NCBI GenBank assembly: GCA_022782265.1
Contig: JALFOM010000028.1
Coordinates: 1-64,000 of the forward strand
Direction: 5' to 3'
Origin: Clostridiales bacterium
GTDB taxonomy: Bacteria; Bacillota; Clostridia; Oscillospirales; Oscillospiraceae
Length of the DNA stretch: 64,000 nucleotides
Within the stretch, counting starts at the first letter, position 1, and each line of letters begins with the position of its first letter. The notes under the pieces were generated by a model. That model saw only the letters and a program-made list of their open reading frames with translations, did not search any database and was not told where the DNA came from. A program made the position numbers and the translations under genes. Below are positions 31,734-40,747 of the stretch, in pieces.

Positions 31734-32747
31734 TTATAAAATAAATGCCTGAATGATATTGAAAAAGTATCCGACGATGATGATGCCGGCGGTGCAGACC
31801 CCGACGAAAATGCTCAGCAGCCCGGGCTTTACCGCCTTGCGGAGCATGATGATAGAGGGCAGGGACAGCGTTGTGACGCCCATCATAAAGGACAGGACCA
31901 CGCCCAGTCGGGCTCCCTTGGCCAGCAGGGCTTCCGCGATGGGGATGGTGCCGAAAATGTCCGCATACATGGGTATGCCGGCTATCGTTGCCAGAACCAC
32001 GCCGAAGGGATTGCCGGTGCCCAGGAGCTTCACAATCCATTCCTCCGGGATCCAGTTGTGGATGACCGCCCCGATGCCCACGCCGATCAGCACATAGGGG
32101 AACACCTTCTTTGCCGTGGTGCAAACCTGGCTCCAGGCATAGCGGATGCGCTCTTTGAAGTGCAGCTCTTCCTGGGGAAGGTCTATGGCTTTGCCGTTAC
32201 GGATATATTCCTCCACCTGATTTTCAAGACGGAGCTTTTCCATGAGCGTACCGCCGGCAACCGCGATCACCAGGCCCAGCACCACATAGATAACGGCCAC
32301 CTTCCAGCCGAAGATGCTCATCAGCAGCACCAGGCTCCCCAAGTCCACCATGGGCGAGGAGATCAGGAAAGAAAAGGTCACACCCAGGGGCAGTCCCGCG
32401 CCGGTAAAGCCGATAAACAGCGGGATAGAAGAGCAGGAGCAGAAGGGCGTCACCGTGCCCAGCAGAGCCGCCACACAGTTTGCGCCCAGGCCCCGGAAGC
32501 GGCCCAGAATCTGTTTCGTCCGCTCCGGCGGGAAGAAGCTCTGAATATAGGAAATAACAAGAATGAGAACGCCCAGCAAAACCATGATCTTGACGGTGTC
32601 ATAGAGAAAAAACCGTATGCTGCCGCCCACTCTGCCGGCGGTGTCCAGCCCCAGGGCCGCAAGTCCCCCGCCGATCAGTTCGTTGAGCCATTTCATGCCC
32701 AGCACCTGATTCTGGATAAAATCCCAGACCGAACGGAAAAGCTTCAT
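31734..32747 (-). CDS. Permease of the ArsP/YraQ (DUF318) family
   Basis: A 337-residue membrane protein with about eight to ten helices. The family hallmark TPFCSCSSIPLFIGFTGAGLPLG carries the cysteine pair; ArsP members export trivalent organoarsenicals. Start ATG 32747 lies downstream of a perfect inverted repeat (32768-32789) in the gap after arsR. Placed between an ArsR repressor and a Cys-rich thioredoxin, it is probably a metal or metalloid exporter; the exact ion cannot be stated. Confidence 0.87.
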   Translation of the reverse strand: MKLFRSVWDFIQNQVLGMKWLNELIGGGLAALGLDTAGRVGGSIRFFLYDTVKIMVLLGVLILVISYIQSFFPPERTKQILGRFRGLGANCVAALLGTVTPFCSCSSIPLFIGFTGAGLPLGVTFSFLISSPMVDLGSLVLLMSIFGWKVAVIYVVLGLVIAVAGGTLMEKLRLENQVEEYIRNGKAIDLPQEELHFKERIRYAWSQVCTTAKKVFPYVLIGVGIGAVIHNWIPEEWIVKLLGTGNPFGVVLATIAGIPMYADIFGTIPIAEALLAKGARLGVVLSFMMGVTTLSLPSIIMLRKAVKPGLLSIFVGVCTAGIIIVGYFFNIIQAFIL

Positions 32748-32767
32748 TCTTTTCCCCCCCTGTCAAA

Positions 32768-32789
32768 TCGACAAATTGAAAAGTGTCGA
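32768..32789. promoter_or_regulatory. Candidate ArsR operator in the arsR-permease gap
   Basis: An inverted repeat TCGACA-N10-TGTCGA. Related half-sites (ATCGAAATTTGTCAA) overlap the arsR promoter at about 33207-33221, so the same repressor may bind both places. Confidence 0.6.
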
Positions 32790-32804
32790 AGTGTTGTTCT
32801 GATC

Positions 32805-32830
32805 AAAATCCATCTTTTCAGATGGATTTT
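32805..32830 (-). terminator. Hairpin after arsR
   Basis: An 11-bp stem (32805-32815 with 32820-32830) whose 3' arm on the minus strand ends in four T, then GATCAG. It is a weak terminator or attenuator between arsR and the permease gene. Confidence 0.5.
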
Positions 32831-32835
32831 TTGAT

Positions 32836-33153
32836 TTATTTGCAGCAGCCCTTTTCCTCCTGCCCGCCGGGAGCGGTCAGCGCAAGCTGCTGTTCCAGCA
32901 GCCGCAGAGCTCTTGCGGCCCCTGCCGGGTCAAGGGAGTAGTGGACCCACTTTCCCTCCCTGCGGCCCCGGACCACGCCGGAGTCACAGAGGATCTTCAT
33001 GTGGTGGGAGAGGGTGGACTGCCCGATCTGCAGCTCCTCCAGAAGCTTACAGGCACATTTTTCGCCGCTTCGTAAAAGCGCCAGAATCTCCAGCCGGTTT
33101 TCATCGCAGAAGGCTTTGAACACCTTTGCCGTTTCCGTGTATTCAGCCCCCAT
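32836..33153 (-). CDS. ArsR-family metal-responsive repressor
   Basis: A 105-residue winged-helix repressor. The recognition helix is STLSHHMKILCDSGVV and the wing is REGKWVHYSLDP. A CxC pair (C33, C35 in EKCACKLLEEL) lies just before the recognition helix where ArsR proteins bind As(III)/Sb(III). A further CC near the C-terminus could add ligands. ATG 33153 has GAGG 8 bases upstream; earlier in-frame ATG/GTG codons overlap that site. A perfect sigma-A promoter, with operator-like half-sites in its spacer, lies 39 bases further up, so autorepression is expected. Confidence 0.9.
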   Translation of the reverse strand: MGAEYTETAKVFKAFCDENRLEILALLRSGEKCACKLLEELQIGQSTLSHHMKILCDSGVVRGRREGKWVHYSLDPAGAARALRLLEQQLALTAPGGQEEKGCCK

Positions 33154-33191
33154 GCCCATCACCTCAAATCGTTTTTCTTCGATGTGTCCTG

Positions 33192-33220
33192 ATTATACAC
33201 AACGTATCGAAATTTGTCAA
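33192..33220 (-). promoter_or_regulatory. Consensus promoter of the arsR operon with operator overlap
   Basis: On the minus strand: TTGACA (33215-33220), 17 bases, TATAAT (33192-33197). TTCGAT in the spacer resembles the half-site of the inverted repeat at 32768. The 190 bases beyond it, up to 33411, show no supported gene. Confidence 0.88.
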
Positions 33221-33411
33221 TATCATAGTTTGCCTGCCGTCTGCGCGCCGGCCTTTATCGGTCAGGTCTTTTTGCTATCCAATTTTCATGCTCAGCGCTG
33301 GAGCCAGCGGGCGATGGCCGACAGGACCCGGTAATTCCGGGCGAAAATGCTGTAGATCTCGCGCTCCGCCCCAATATTCACAATTCTTAAGAACCGCTCC
33401 GTATAGAAAAA

Positions 33412-33439
33412 TCCGGCATGACGATCAAGCCATGCCGGA
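33412..33439 (-). terminator. Terminator of the poly-Arg surface protein gene
   Basis: A 9-bp perfect stem TCCGGCATG/CATGCCGGA (33412-33420 with 33431-33439), followed on the minus strand by TTTTTCTATA. Confidence 0.85.
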
Positions 33440-33450
33440 AGGATTTTCCT

Positions 33451-34626
33451 TTATCTGCGTCTCCTGCGGCGGCGTCTGCGCCGGGAGGACTTTATGGTGT
33501 CAACGATTACAAGGATAACGATAATCAAAACGATCCCCGCAAGCACCCAACCGATGGATATACCGGAGAGGATTTTATCCGCGCCTGCCTCATACGCCAG
33601 CGGCCGCGTGGTCTCATAGCCGCAGACGGAACAGACGCCCTTTTCCTCTCCCGCCTCCTTTTTCGTAGCGGCGCGAAGCTCCGTCCACTGGAAGCTGTGG
33701 GCGGCCTTGTCGGTCTGCTCGCCGCATTCACACGCATGCCAGTGGTATTCGGCGCTGCTTACCCAGTCCGCTCCGAAGCTGTGCTCATGCTCCTCCGGCG
33801 CGGCGCTCTCCTCCGGCGCGGCGCTCTCCTCCGGTACAGACGGCGTGGGCGTGGGTTCAGGTGTGGGGGTAGGCGTGGGCGTGGGTTCGGGGGTGGCCTT
33901 TGCCGGGTCGGCTTTGACCTTTATGTAGGCCCCGCTGGAGGTTTTGCTGCCGCCCGGGCCTTTGAAGACGGCCTTGATCTGCCAGCCGTCCATTTCGGCG
34001 GGAATATTGTGGACAATGATCTTTCCCGCCCCGTCGTCATTGACGCTGGAGCCGGGGAAGGTCTTGCCGATCTCACTGCAGTCCACCACCGTGGCGCCGT
34101 CCGGGCTCACCAGGCACCAGGAACAGCTCTCCGCGTAGATGGCCGTGGCCACAAAGGAGGCCCAGCCATTCTCTTCCACCGTCTCTCCGCCGGGGTCTTT
34201 GATGATCGTAGGCGCCCATACTGCCGGGGTATACTCCCGCACAAGGGTGACGGATTTCCCGGAGGGGTCAGCAACGGCGTCCACGCCGGAGTTATTGAGA
34301 TAGGCCCGAAGCTCTCCGGCGAAGGAATAGCCCTCACCGGCGTCTATGCGGATCTCCAGACGGTAGTTCTGCTGCTGAAAGCTGCCGGAGGCCGGATTGC
34401 CGCTTGCGTCGTACCATGTCACGCTGCCCACGGTGCAGCCCTCCGTGCTGGTGGCAACGGCTACGCTGCTGATGTCCATCAGCACCACAGGGCTGGGCTG
34501 GGCCGTGGCCAGCACTTTTTCTATCACCGTATCTGCCGAAGCGGTCACAGGGATAAAGCTCAGTATGCCCCATCCAAGGCAGAGGGAAAGCAGCACTGAG
34601 AACACTCGTTTAAACGTTCTGGTCAT
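33451..34626 (-). CDS. Secreted membrane-anchored protein with Ig-like region and poly-Arg tail
   Basis: A 391-residue surface protein: signal peptide (residues 1-30, cleavage after TASA), two beta-rich Ig-like segments to about residue 240, then a Pro/Thr/Glu linker of PTPTPTPEP and repeated EESAAPE. Next is a Cys/His-rich module (HEHSFGADWVSSAEYHWHACECG ... CSVCGYE) often seen in clostridial surface proteins. A transmembrane helix (ISIGWVLAGIVLIIVILVIV) is followed by ten consecutive arginines at the very C-terminus. The arginines use five different codons, so this is not a simple repeat slip. Function unknown; probably adhesion or wall contact. Confidence 0.8.
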   Translation of the reverse strand: MTRTFKRVFSVLLSLCLGWGILSFIPVTASADTVIEKVLATAQPSPVVLMDISSVAVATSTEGCTVGSVTWYDASGNPASGSFQQQNYRLEIRIDAGEGYSFAGELRAYLNNSGVDAVADPSGKSVTLVREYTPAVWAPTIIKDPGGETVEENGWASFVATAIYAESCSWCLVSPDGATVVDCSEIGKTFPGSSVNDDGAGKIIVHNIPAEMDGWQIKAVFKGPGGSKTSSGAYIKVKADPAKATPEPTPTPTPTPEPTPTPSVPEESAAPEESAAPEEHEHSFGADWVSSAEYHWHACECGEQTDKAAHSFQWTELRAATKKEAGEEKGVCSVCGYETTRPLAYEAGADKILSGISIGWVLAGIVLIIVILVIVDTIKSSRRRRRRRRRR

Positions 34627-34655
34627 GGTAGAGTCCTCCTCTGTCTGTTTGGATA

Positions 34656-34684
34656 ATTATATTCCCCAAGCCATTTCCGGTCAA
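34656..34684 (-). promoter_or_regulatory. Promoter of the poly-Arg surface protein gene
   Basis: On the minus strand: TTGACC (34679-34684), 17 bases, TATAAT (34656-34661); GAGGAGG then precedes the ATG. Confidence 0.85.
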
Positions 34685-34720
34685 GAAAAATATCGTTTTC
34701 CCCTTTTTCCGGTAATCCGA

Positions 34721-34749
34721 TTGCATAAATGCGCTTTTGATATTATAAT
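34721..34749 (+). promoter_or_regulatory. Promoter of thiN-mnmG-mnmA
   Basis: On the plus strand: TTGCAT (34721-34726), 17 bases, TATAAT (34744-34749). Only about 20 bases of leader follow, too short for a TPP riboswitch. Confidence 0.85.
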
Positions 34750-34774
34750 ACTCTGTTGAAAAAGGAGAACTGCT

Positions 34775-35407
34775 ATGACTTGCTTTATTTTTGCCGCCGG
34801 AAGCTTTTACGGGCTTGTGGAGCGCCCTGCCCCCGGCGATCTGGTCATCGCCGCCGACGCGGGCTATAAAGCCTGCCTGGCCTGCGGCATCACGCCGGAT
34901 ATTATTGTGGGCGACTTTGATTCTATGCCCGCTCCCGACGTGCCGGGGGTGATCAGCCTCCCGGTGGAGAAGGACGACACGGACTCCCTGCACGCCATGC
35001 GGATAGGGCTGGAAAAAGGCTATACCGACTTTGTGCTCTACGGCGGCACAGGCGGCAGCCGGGCCGACCACACCATTGCCAATATCCAGAGCCTTCTGTT
35101 TCTGGTGTCTCGCTGTGCCCGGGGCCGCATGTACGGCGACAGGGTAATCTACCGGATGATCCACAACGAGAAAATCCGCTTCCCCGCCTCCTGCCGGGGC
35201 ACGGTCTCCCTGTTCTGCATGGACGGGCAGGCCCGGGGCGTCAGCATAAGCGGACTGAAATATTCCCTTGACAACTATACCGTGACCTCCTGCTTTCCCA
35301 TTGGGGTCAGCAACTCCTTCACCGGCTCTCCGGCGGAGGTCGAGGTCAAGGACGGTACGCTGCTGATTATTTCTGATATTCAAGGTGATAACATTGAACA
35401 AGTATAA
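34775..35407 (+). CDS. thiN: Thiamine pyrophosphokinase
   Basis: A 210-residue enzyme that makes thiamine diphosphate from thiamine and ATP. Motifs are [27 protein letters not shown] (nucleotide/metal site), [19 protein letters not shown] and [16 protein letters not shown]. The C-terminal thiamine-binding part holds GLKYSLDNY and GVSNSF. RBS AAAGGAG precedes ATG 34775. It overlaps the start of mnmG, an unusual partner for a cofactor kinase, and shares a promoter with the two tRNA-modification genes. Confidence 0.94.
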   Translation: MTCFIFAAGSFYGLVERPAPGDLVIAADAGYKACLACGITPDIIVGDFDSMPAPDVPGVISLPVEKDDTDSLHAMRIGLEKGYTDFVLYGGTGGSRADHTIANIQSLLFLVSRCARGRMYGDRVIYRMIHNEKIRFPASCRGTVSLFCMDGQARGVSISGLKYSLDNYTVTSCFPIGVSNSFTGSPAEVEVKDGTLLIISDIQGDNIEQV

Positions 35408-37265
35408 TGCCGGAAAATGCGATATCGCCGTCATCGGCGCGGGCCACGCCGGGATCGAGGCCGCCCTTGCCGCGGCGCGTCTGGGCCTTGACACGGTGTG
35501 CTTTACCGTGAATCTGGACAGCGTGGGCAACATGCCCTGCAACCCGGCCATCGGCGGCACGGGCAAGGGCCATCTGGTCCGGGAGCTGGACGCCCTGGGC
35601 GGCGAGATGGCAAAGGCGGCGGACAAGGCCTGCATTCAGTACCGTATGCTGAATCTGGGCAAGGGCCCTGCCGTACACTCCCTCCGGGCTCAGGCCGACC
35701 GGCGGCGCTATCAGGAGATCATGAAGCAGACCCTGGAAAGGCAGGAAAACCTGCGCTTAAAGCAGGCGGAGGTAGTGGATATCGGCCTGGAAGACGGCCA
35801 CGTCTGCTCCGTCACCACCCACACCGGCGCGGTCTACGCCTGCCGGGCGGTGGTGATCGCCTCCGGCACCTACCTGGACGGCCGCACCATTGTGGGCGAG
35901 GTGCTGCGCTCCTCCGGGCCGGACGGTCTGGCCGCCGCCGTGCCCCTGGGCCAACGTCTCCGGGAAATGGGGCTGTCCCTGCGCCGCTTCAAAACCGGCA
36001 CGCCCCCCAGAGTGAATGCCCGCACAGTGGACTTTTCCCAAATGGAGCTTCAGGAGGGGGATAAGGACCCGGAGCCCTTCTCCTTTACCACCACCCAGAC
36101 CCCCAACAACAGCGCCGTCTGCTACCTGACCTATACCAACCAGCGCACCCATGAGATCATCCGCCGGAATCTGGACCGCAGTCCCATCTATTCCGGCGTG
36201 ATTGAGGGCGTGGGGCCCCGTTACTGCCCCAGTATTGAGACAAAGGTGATGACCTTTGCCGATAAGCCCCGGCACCAGCTTTTTGTGGAGCCCATGGGGC
36301 TGAACACCGAGGAGCTTTACATTCAGGGCTTCTCCTCCTCCATGCCCGAGGAGGTGCAGGTGCAGATGCTGCACACCATCCCCGGTCTGGAGCAGGCGGA
36401 GATGACCCGCTGCGCCTACGCCATCGAATATGACTGCATCGACCCCACGGAGCTCACTCCCACTCTGGAGTGCAAAAAAATCCCCGGCCTCTACGGCGCG
36501 GGGCAGTTCAACGGCTCCTCCGGCTATGAGGAGGCGGCGGTACAGGGCTTCGTGGCGGGGGTGAACGCCGCTTTGAAGCTGAAGGGCCGCCCGCCCTTTA
36601 TTCTCCGCCGCAGCGACGGCTATATCGGCACCCTGATCGACGATCTGGTGACCAAGGGCACCAACGAGCCCTACCGCATGATGACCTCCCGCAGCGAATA
36701 CCGTCTGCTCCACCGGCAGGACAACGCTGACCAGCGGCTCAGCGCTTACGGTCTGGAAATCGGGCTGGTCAGCCCGGAGCGGCATCAGGCGGTGCTGGAC
36801 AAATACGCCGCCGTGGACCGGGAGATCAAGCGGCTGGAGAGCTGCCACCTGGCTCCCACAGCGGCGCTGAACGCCATGCTGGAGAGCCGGGGAACCGCCA
36901 GGGTCGCCACCGGCGTGTCTCTGGCGGACCTGATCCGCCGCCCCCAGGTGAGCTACGCCGATCTGGCGCCTTTCGACCCGGAGCGCCCCGCGCTGGACCG
37001 GGCGGTGTGCTACGAGGCGGAGCTGAATTTAAAATATGAGGGCTATATCAAGCGGCAGCTGAAGCAGGTGGAGGAGTTTACCCGCATGGAAAGCCACAGT
37101 CTGCCCGCCGACCTGGATTACGATCAGGTAGCCGGTCTTCGGCTGGAGGCCCGGGAAAAGCTGAAAAAGATCCGGCCCGAGAATTTCGGCCAGGCCAGCC
37201 GCATTTCCGGTGTGTCCCCGGCAGACATCTCGGTGCTGATGATCTATATGGAGAACCGAAAATGA
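35394..37265 (+). CDS. mnmG: tRNA uridine-5-carboxymethylaminomethyl modification enzyme MnmG
   Basis: A 623-residue FAD enzyme that, with MnmE, builds the cmnm5 group on wobble U34 of tRNAs. The FAD-binding motif is [20 protein letters not shown]. Family signatures are [28 protein letters not shown] and [16 protein letters not shown], and the C-terminal helical domain ends [23 protein letters not shown] 35394 with AAGGTG six bases upstream is favoured over a GTG three codons earlier, which would overlap that site. The 14-base overlap with thiN and the ATGA overlap with mnmA show a coupled operon. Confidence 0.93.
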   Translation: MNKYNAGKCDIAVIGAGHAGIEAALAAARLGLDTVCFTVNLDSVGNMPCNPAIGGTGKGHLVRELDALGGEMAKAADKACIQYRMLNLGKGPAVHSLRAQADRRRYQEIMKQTLERQENLRLKQAEVVDIGLEDGHVCSVTTHTGAVYACRAVVIASGTYLDGRTIVGEVLRSSGPDGLAAAVPLGQRLREMGLSLRRFKTGTPPRVNARTVDFSQMELQEGDKDPEPFSFTTTQTPNNSAVCYLTYTNQRTHEIIRRNLDRSPIYSGVIEGVGPRYCPSIETKVMTFADKPRHQLFVEPMGLNTEELYIQGFSSSMPEEVQVQMLHTIPGLEQAEMTRCAYAIEYDCIDPTELTPTLECKKIPGLYGAGQFNGSSGYEEAAVQGFVAGVNAALKLKGRPPFILRRSDGYIGTLIDDLVTKGTNEPYRMMTSRSEYRLLHRQDNADQRLSAYGLEIGLVSPERHQAVLDKYAAVDREIKRLESCHLAPTAALNAMLESRGTARVATGVSLADLIRRPQVSYADLAPFDPERPALDRAVCYEAELNLKYEGYIKRQLKQVEEFTRMESHSLPADLDYDQVAGLRLEAREKLKKIRPENFGQASRISGVSPADISVLMIYMENRK

Positions 37266-38257
37266 GCAAAATTGTCCTTGGATTTTCCGGCGGCGTGGAC
37301 TCCGCCGTGTCCGCAAAGCTGCTGCAAAAGGCGGGGCATCAGGTGTACGGGCTGTATCTGGACAATGCGGACAGGGCCGCCCGGGAGGACGCTGTCAGCG
37401 CGGCGGAATTTATCGGCATCCCCCTCACGGTGCTTGACGTGAAGACGGAGCTGGAGGAAAAGGTCTGCCGCCCCTTTGCAGAGAGCTATCTCCGGGGTGA
37501 GACACCCAATCCCTGCATCATCTGCAACCCCGGTGTCAAATTCAAAAATCTTCTGGCCGAAGCGGAGCGCATCGGTGCGGAGCATATCGCCACGGGCCAC
37601 TATGCCCGGGCGGAAAAGGGCATGATCTTCAAGGGTATGCCTGCCAACGACCAGAGCTATATGCTCTGCCGCCTGACAAGGGAGCAGGCCGGGCGCTGTC
37701 TCTTCCCCCTGGGCGGCTTTGAGAAAAAGCAGGTCCGGGCCATGGCGGAGGAATTTCATCTTCCTGTGGCCCACAAGCCGGACAGCATGGAGATCTGTTT
37801 CATTCCGGACAAGGATTACATTGGCTGGTTGTCCCGCAGGAGAGAAATGCCCCCTCCCGGTGAATTTGTCTTTCATGGGCAGGTGGTGGGGCAGCACGAG
37901 GGCATACACCGCTATACCGTAGGCCAGCGCCGCCCGGGGCTGCTGAACGAGCGCAAGGTATACATCTCCCGCATTGACCCCATCTCCAACACCATTGAGC
38001 TTGCCCTGTGGGAGGAGCTTTTCAAAACCGAAGTCCACGCCCGAAACTTCAACTGGCTCACGGAGCCGCCGGAGCAGCCGATCCGCGCCAGCGTCCGGGT
38101 CCGGCATACCAAGTGGGAAAATCCCCCCTGTACCGTCTGGGCAGAGGGCAGCGGCGTAAAAATCCTCTGCGACGAGCCGGTGCGGGCCCCGGCGGCGGGT
38201 CAGTCCGCCGTGCTGTATGACGGCGACCGCCTCTTGGGCGGCGGCTTTATCCTGTAA
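37262..38257 (+). CDS. mnmA: tRNA-specific 2-thiouridylase MnmA
   Basis: A 331-residue ATP-dependent sulfurtransferase that thiolates U34, acting on the same nucleoside as MnmG. The PP-loop is [12 protein letters not shown]. The two catalytic cysteines are the first in TPNPCIICN and the second in MEICFIPD. The tRNA-binding GQRRPGL and the C-terminal beta-barrel complete the protein. It starts within the MnmG stop (ATGA) and is followed by a 16-bp hairpin. Sulfur would come from a cysteine desulfurase such as the one at the start of the window, though that link is only inference. Confidence 0.94.
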   Translation: MSKIVLGFSGGVDSAVSAKLLQKAGHQVYGLYLDNADRAAREDAVSAAEFIGIPLTVLDVKTELEEKVCRPFAESYLRGETPNPCIICNPGVKFKNLLAEAERIGAEHIATGHYARAEKGMIFKGMPANDQSYMLCRLTREQAGRCLFPLGGFEKKQVRAMAEEFHLPVAHKPDSMEICFIPDKDYIGWLSRRREMPPPGEFVFHGQVVGQHEGIHRYTVGQRRPGLLNERKVYISRIDPISNTIELALWEELFKTEVHARNFNWLTEPPEQPIRASVRVRHTKWENPPCTVWAEGSGVKILCDEPVRAPAAGQSAVLYDGDRLLGGGFIL

Positions 38258-38324
38258 CACTAACTTCTGATCAAACGCTGATATGAAAACTGAAAAAACA
38301 CCCCAAAACGGGTGATCAGCATGT

Positions 38325-38366
38325 GGAGAACCCCGGCTGCCGCTTGACGCGCAGCCGGGGCTCTCC
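38325..38366 (+). terminator. Hairpin after mnmA
   Basis: A 16-bp stem with one A/C mismatch (38325-38340 with 38351-38366) and a 10-base loop, then GCTTTGTG. The T tract is poor but the stem is strong. The remaining bases to 38432 show nothing else. Confidence 0.6.
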
Positions 38367-38432
38367 GCTTTGTGAAAAAGGAACGCCTCACGAAAAAGAT
38401 CAGCGCACCTTCCTGTATACGGCAGGGCAATT

Positions 38433-39821
38433 TCAGGTCATGGTGCCTGAAGTTTGCTCATTTTCTCCTTCTGGAGGATAAAACATCATCACAGTGACCG
38501 AAAACACATGGTCGGAATGGTTAATGATCGTACGTCCTCCGTATTTCTGCACGACCAGCTGCACGTTGGAAAGGCCGATGCCGTGGGAGACAGGGTCTGA
38601 TTTTGTGGTCAGATATGTATCGCTGGATACTTTTACATTGCCGGAAAAGGAATTTTTGACATTAATGCAAAGCAGCGGACCTTTTAGGCGTATATCCACA
38701 TCAATGAATTTATTCTCGTTCTCTGTGTCGTTCCTGCAAGCCTCCACAGCATTATCGAAGAGGTTGCCCAAAATGATACACATATCCGAATCCTTGATCG
38801 TCAGCACCTGGGGCACCATCACGCAAAGGGATATCTTCACGCCCTCATCTTTTATTTTGCCGAAACGGTTGTTCAGCATTGCCCCGATGAGCACATTTCT
38901 GCACTCAGTGACCGGCGTGACAGATTCCGTATCCTGTATCAGCGCTTCGGAGTATTCCATGGCGTCGCGGTATTTCCCCTGGGCGATCAGGCCATGGATA
39001 GCCCTGTTGTGATTTTTTATATCGTGGCTCAGCCGGCGCAGCTTTTCCTGATGCTCCTGGAGAGAAAGATAATACTGCTCCTGCACCGAGATGAGCTGCT
39101 CAAGTGAGGCAGAATGATTTATCGCCTCGTGCATCTTTGCGGCTCTGTTGGATGTGGTAAACAGCATCAGCGCAATCAGCAGCAACATAGCAGCGATCAG
39201 CATTTTATACCGCACAAAATTGAATTCCGAGGTTATTCCGCCCAGCAAATAAAGCAGATTGAGCACAATGATCAGCAGTAGCAGGGGACAGGCGATAAAC
39301 ACCAGCAAGGCAAATGGGAGATTGTCCTTGATGTTATCCTTACTGTCCAGCTTGCGGAGGAGGCGGAAGAAATACAGAAACACCGAAAAGATCGCGCAGA
39401 GCACGCCCTGTGACAGATAATCCATCCGCAGGTTGGGCGGGAAATTTTCAACGCCGCCGCCCCGGAGATGCCACACGATTACCACCGCGATGATTGTGGC
39501 CGAATAATTGATCGCCACAAAAACAAAGGGGATAAGTAAACGTATTTCAAAGGGGTCGTCATAAAAGAGCAGAGCGATGCCGGTGATCAGCAGATAACAT
39601 ATTGTCATGACAAAGTATACCTTAAAATTATAGTACGCGTCAAAGATCGTAACCAACACATATATTATCATCGCCGCGGCGAACAACTTTCGGCTCCGGT
39701 TGTTTCTGTGCAGCAGGCTGTGAAAGGCCTGGATCACCATAAACCCCTCTGTGCAGCCGATAAACAGCAGCATCAGCGGATCATGGGGCGTATTCAGCAG
39801 CGGATAAATCTCAGATATCAT
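38433..39821 (-). CDS. AgrC/GHKL-type sensor histidine kinase
   Basis: A 462-residue membrane kinase. The first 210 residues form about six transmembrane helices, the usual sensor of peptide-pheromone (AgrC-like) kinases. A linker helix leads to the phospho-acceptor H266 in RRLSHDIKNHNRAIHGL, then a GHKL ATPase with N-box CIILGNLFDNAVEACR and G-box HGIGLSNVQLVVQKYGG. ATG 39821 (MISEI) has GGAG 7 bases upstream and overlaps the response regulator gene by 11 bases. No AgrB/AgrD peptide genes are nearby, so the signal is unknown. Confidence 0.9.
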   Translation of the reverse strand: MISEIYPLLNTPHDPLMLLFIGCTEGFMVIQAFHSLLHRNNRSRKLFAAAMIIYVLVTIFDAYYNFKVYFVMTICYLLITGIALLFYDDPFEIRLLIPFVFVAINYSATIIAVVIVWHLRGGGVENFPPNLRMDYLSQGVLCAIFSVFLYFFRLLRKLDSKDNIKDNLPFALLVFIACPLLLLIIVLNLLYLLGGITSEFNFVRYKMLIAAMLLLIALMLFTTSNRAAKMHEAINHSASLEQLISVQEQYYLSLQEHQEKLRRLSHDIKNHNRAIHGLIAQGKYRDAMEYSEALIQDTESVTPVTECRNVLIGAMLNNRFGKIKDEGVKISLCVMVPQVLTIKDSDMCIILGNLFDNAVEACRNDTENENKFIDVDIRLKGPLLCINVKNSFSGNVKVSSDTYLTTKSDPVSHGIGLSNVQLVVQKYGGRTIINHSDHVFSVTVMMFYPPEGENEQTSGTMT

Positions 39822-40530
39822 ATTTTTGCTCCGCATAATCCAGCATCGCCTCATAAAGTTTTGCCGAGCGATGCTTGCTGAGGAAAACCGTGTCTCCGTT
39901 TTCCATGAGCAGTGAGGCTTTATATATCGTCTTTACATGGGCAAGGTTGACCACAAAGCTCTTATGCACTCTGAAAAAATGATAAGGCGTCATGCGCTCC
40001 TCTATATCGCTGATGGAACCTCTGAATATATATTCATTATCCAATGTGCGCAGCTTAATCATATGGAGATTGGATTCAAAATACATGATGTCCGCATAAC
40101 GTATTTTGTGCATCCCCGTTTCATTGCTGACGATAAAGCAATTTGGCTTTTCTATATCCTGTTCCCTGTATATGCTTGCAATCTCACTGAGGAATAAATT
40201 TTTGTCCACAGGCTTTACCAGATAGCGCCACGCGTTGACCTGATAACCCTCCAGCGCATACTGTACAGTCGATGTCACTATGAGGATTGGCACATAACTG
40301 TCGTATTTCCGGATCTCTCTGGCGGTGGAGATTCCGTCAAGAGGAGTCATCAGCATATCAAGAATGAGACACTGGAAACGGTGCCCTTTTTCAAATTCTG
40401 ATATCAGCTCTGTCCCGGAGGAATATGTTGTTACCTCTGCAAATATTCCGGCCGATCTGAGCTCAGCCAGGTATGATGACATTGTACTGAGATCAAAACT
40501 GTTGTCATCACATATCGCTACCCGAAACAT
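39811..40530 (-). CDS. LytTR-family response regulator
   Basis: A 239-residue regulator. The receiver domain has the acidic pair D8-D9, phospho-acceptor D58 (CLILDMLM) and the Lys of YLVKPVD. The C-terminal third is a LytTR DNA-binding domain (RYADIMYFESNLHMIKL ... FFRVHKSFVVNLAHV). It is co-transcribed with the kinase and reads away from the amino acid permease gene, which shares the 217-base intergenic region and is the likeliest target. RBS GGAGG is present. Confidence 0.93.
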   Translation of the reverse strand: MFRVAICDDNSFDLSTMSSYLAELRSAGIFAEVTTYSSGTELISEFEKGHRFQCLILDMLMTPLDGISTAREIRKYDSYVPILIVTSTVQYALEGYQVNAWRYLVKPVDKNLFLSEIASIYREQDIEKPNCFIVSNETGMHKIRYADIMYFESNLHMIKLRTLDNEYIFRGSISDIEERMTPYHFFRVHKSFVVNLAHVKTIYKASLLMENGDTVFLSKHRSAKLYEAMLDYAEQKYDI

Positions 40531-40580
40531 TGATTTACCTCCTGCTGTACAATTCTAGTTCTTATTTTTTCCCATAATGA

Positions 40581-40609
40581 AGTATACCATAAGTCCCCTG
40601 CCAAAACAA
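40581..40609 (-). promoter_or_regulatory. Promoter of the two-component genes
   Basis: On the minus strand: TTGTTT (40604-40609), 17 bases, TATACT (40581-40586). On the other side of the gap, TACCGG (40632) and CCGGTA (40681) are inverted arms around a T-rich stretch with a TTGACA (40672), a possible control site for the permease gene. Confidence 0.7.
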
Positions 40610-40747
40610 TGTCATAGCCCGCCCGATTCTGTACCGGTTTTTCCCGATTGTGACAAAGGTGTGTATTTTTTTTGACAAATCCGGTAGAAGAAAAGCAAGA
40701 GGGATTTATGGCCCCAAAAAACATATTTTTTCAGGAGGTTTGTAAAA

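Noticed and set aside
33294-33410. A short minus-strand frame ending in AIARWLQR between arsR and the surface protein gene
   Set aside because: It looks codon-like but runs through the terminator of the neighbouring gene and lacks a start with a binding site; at most a gene remnant.
34627-34774. Possible TPP riboswitch ahead of thiN
   Set aside because: The promoter leaves a leader of only about 20 bases and no TPP core motifs are visible.
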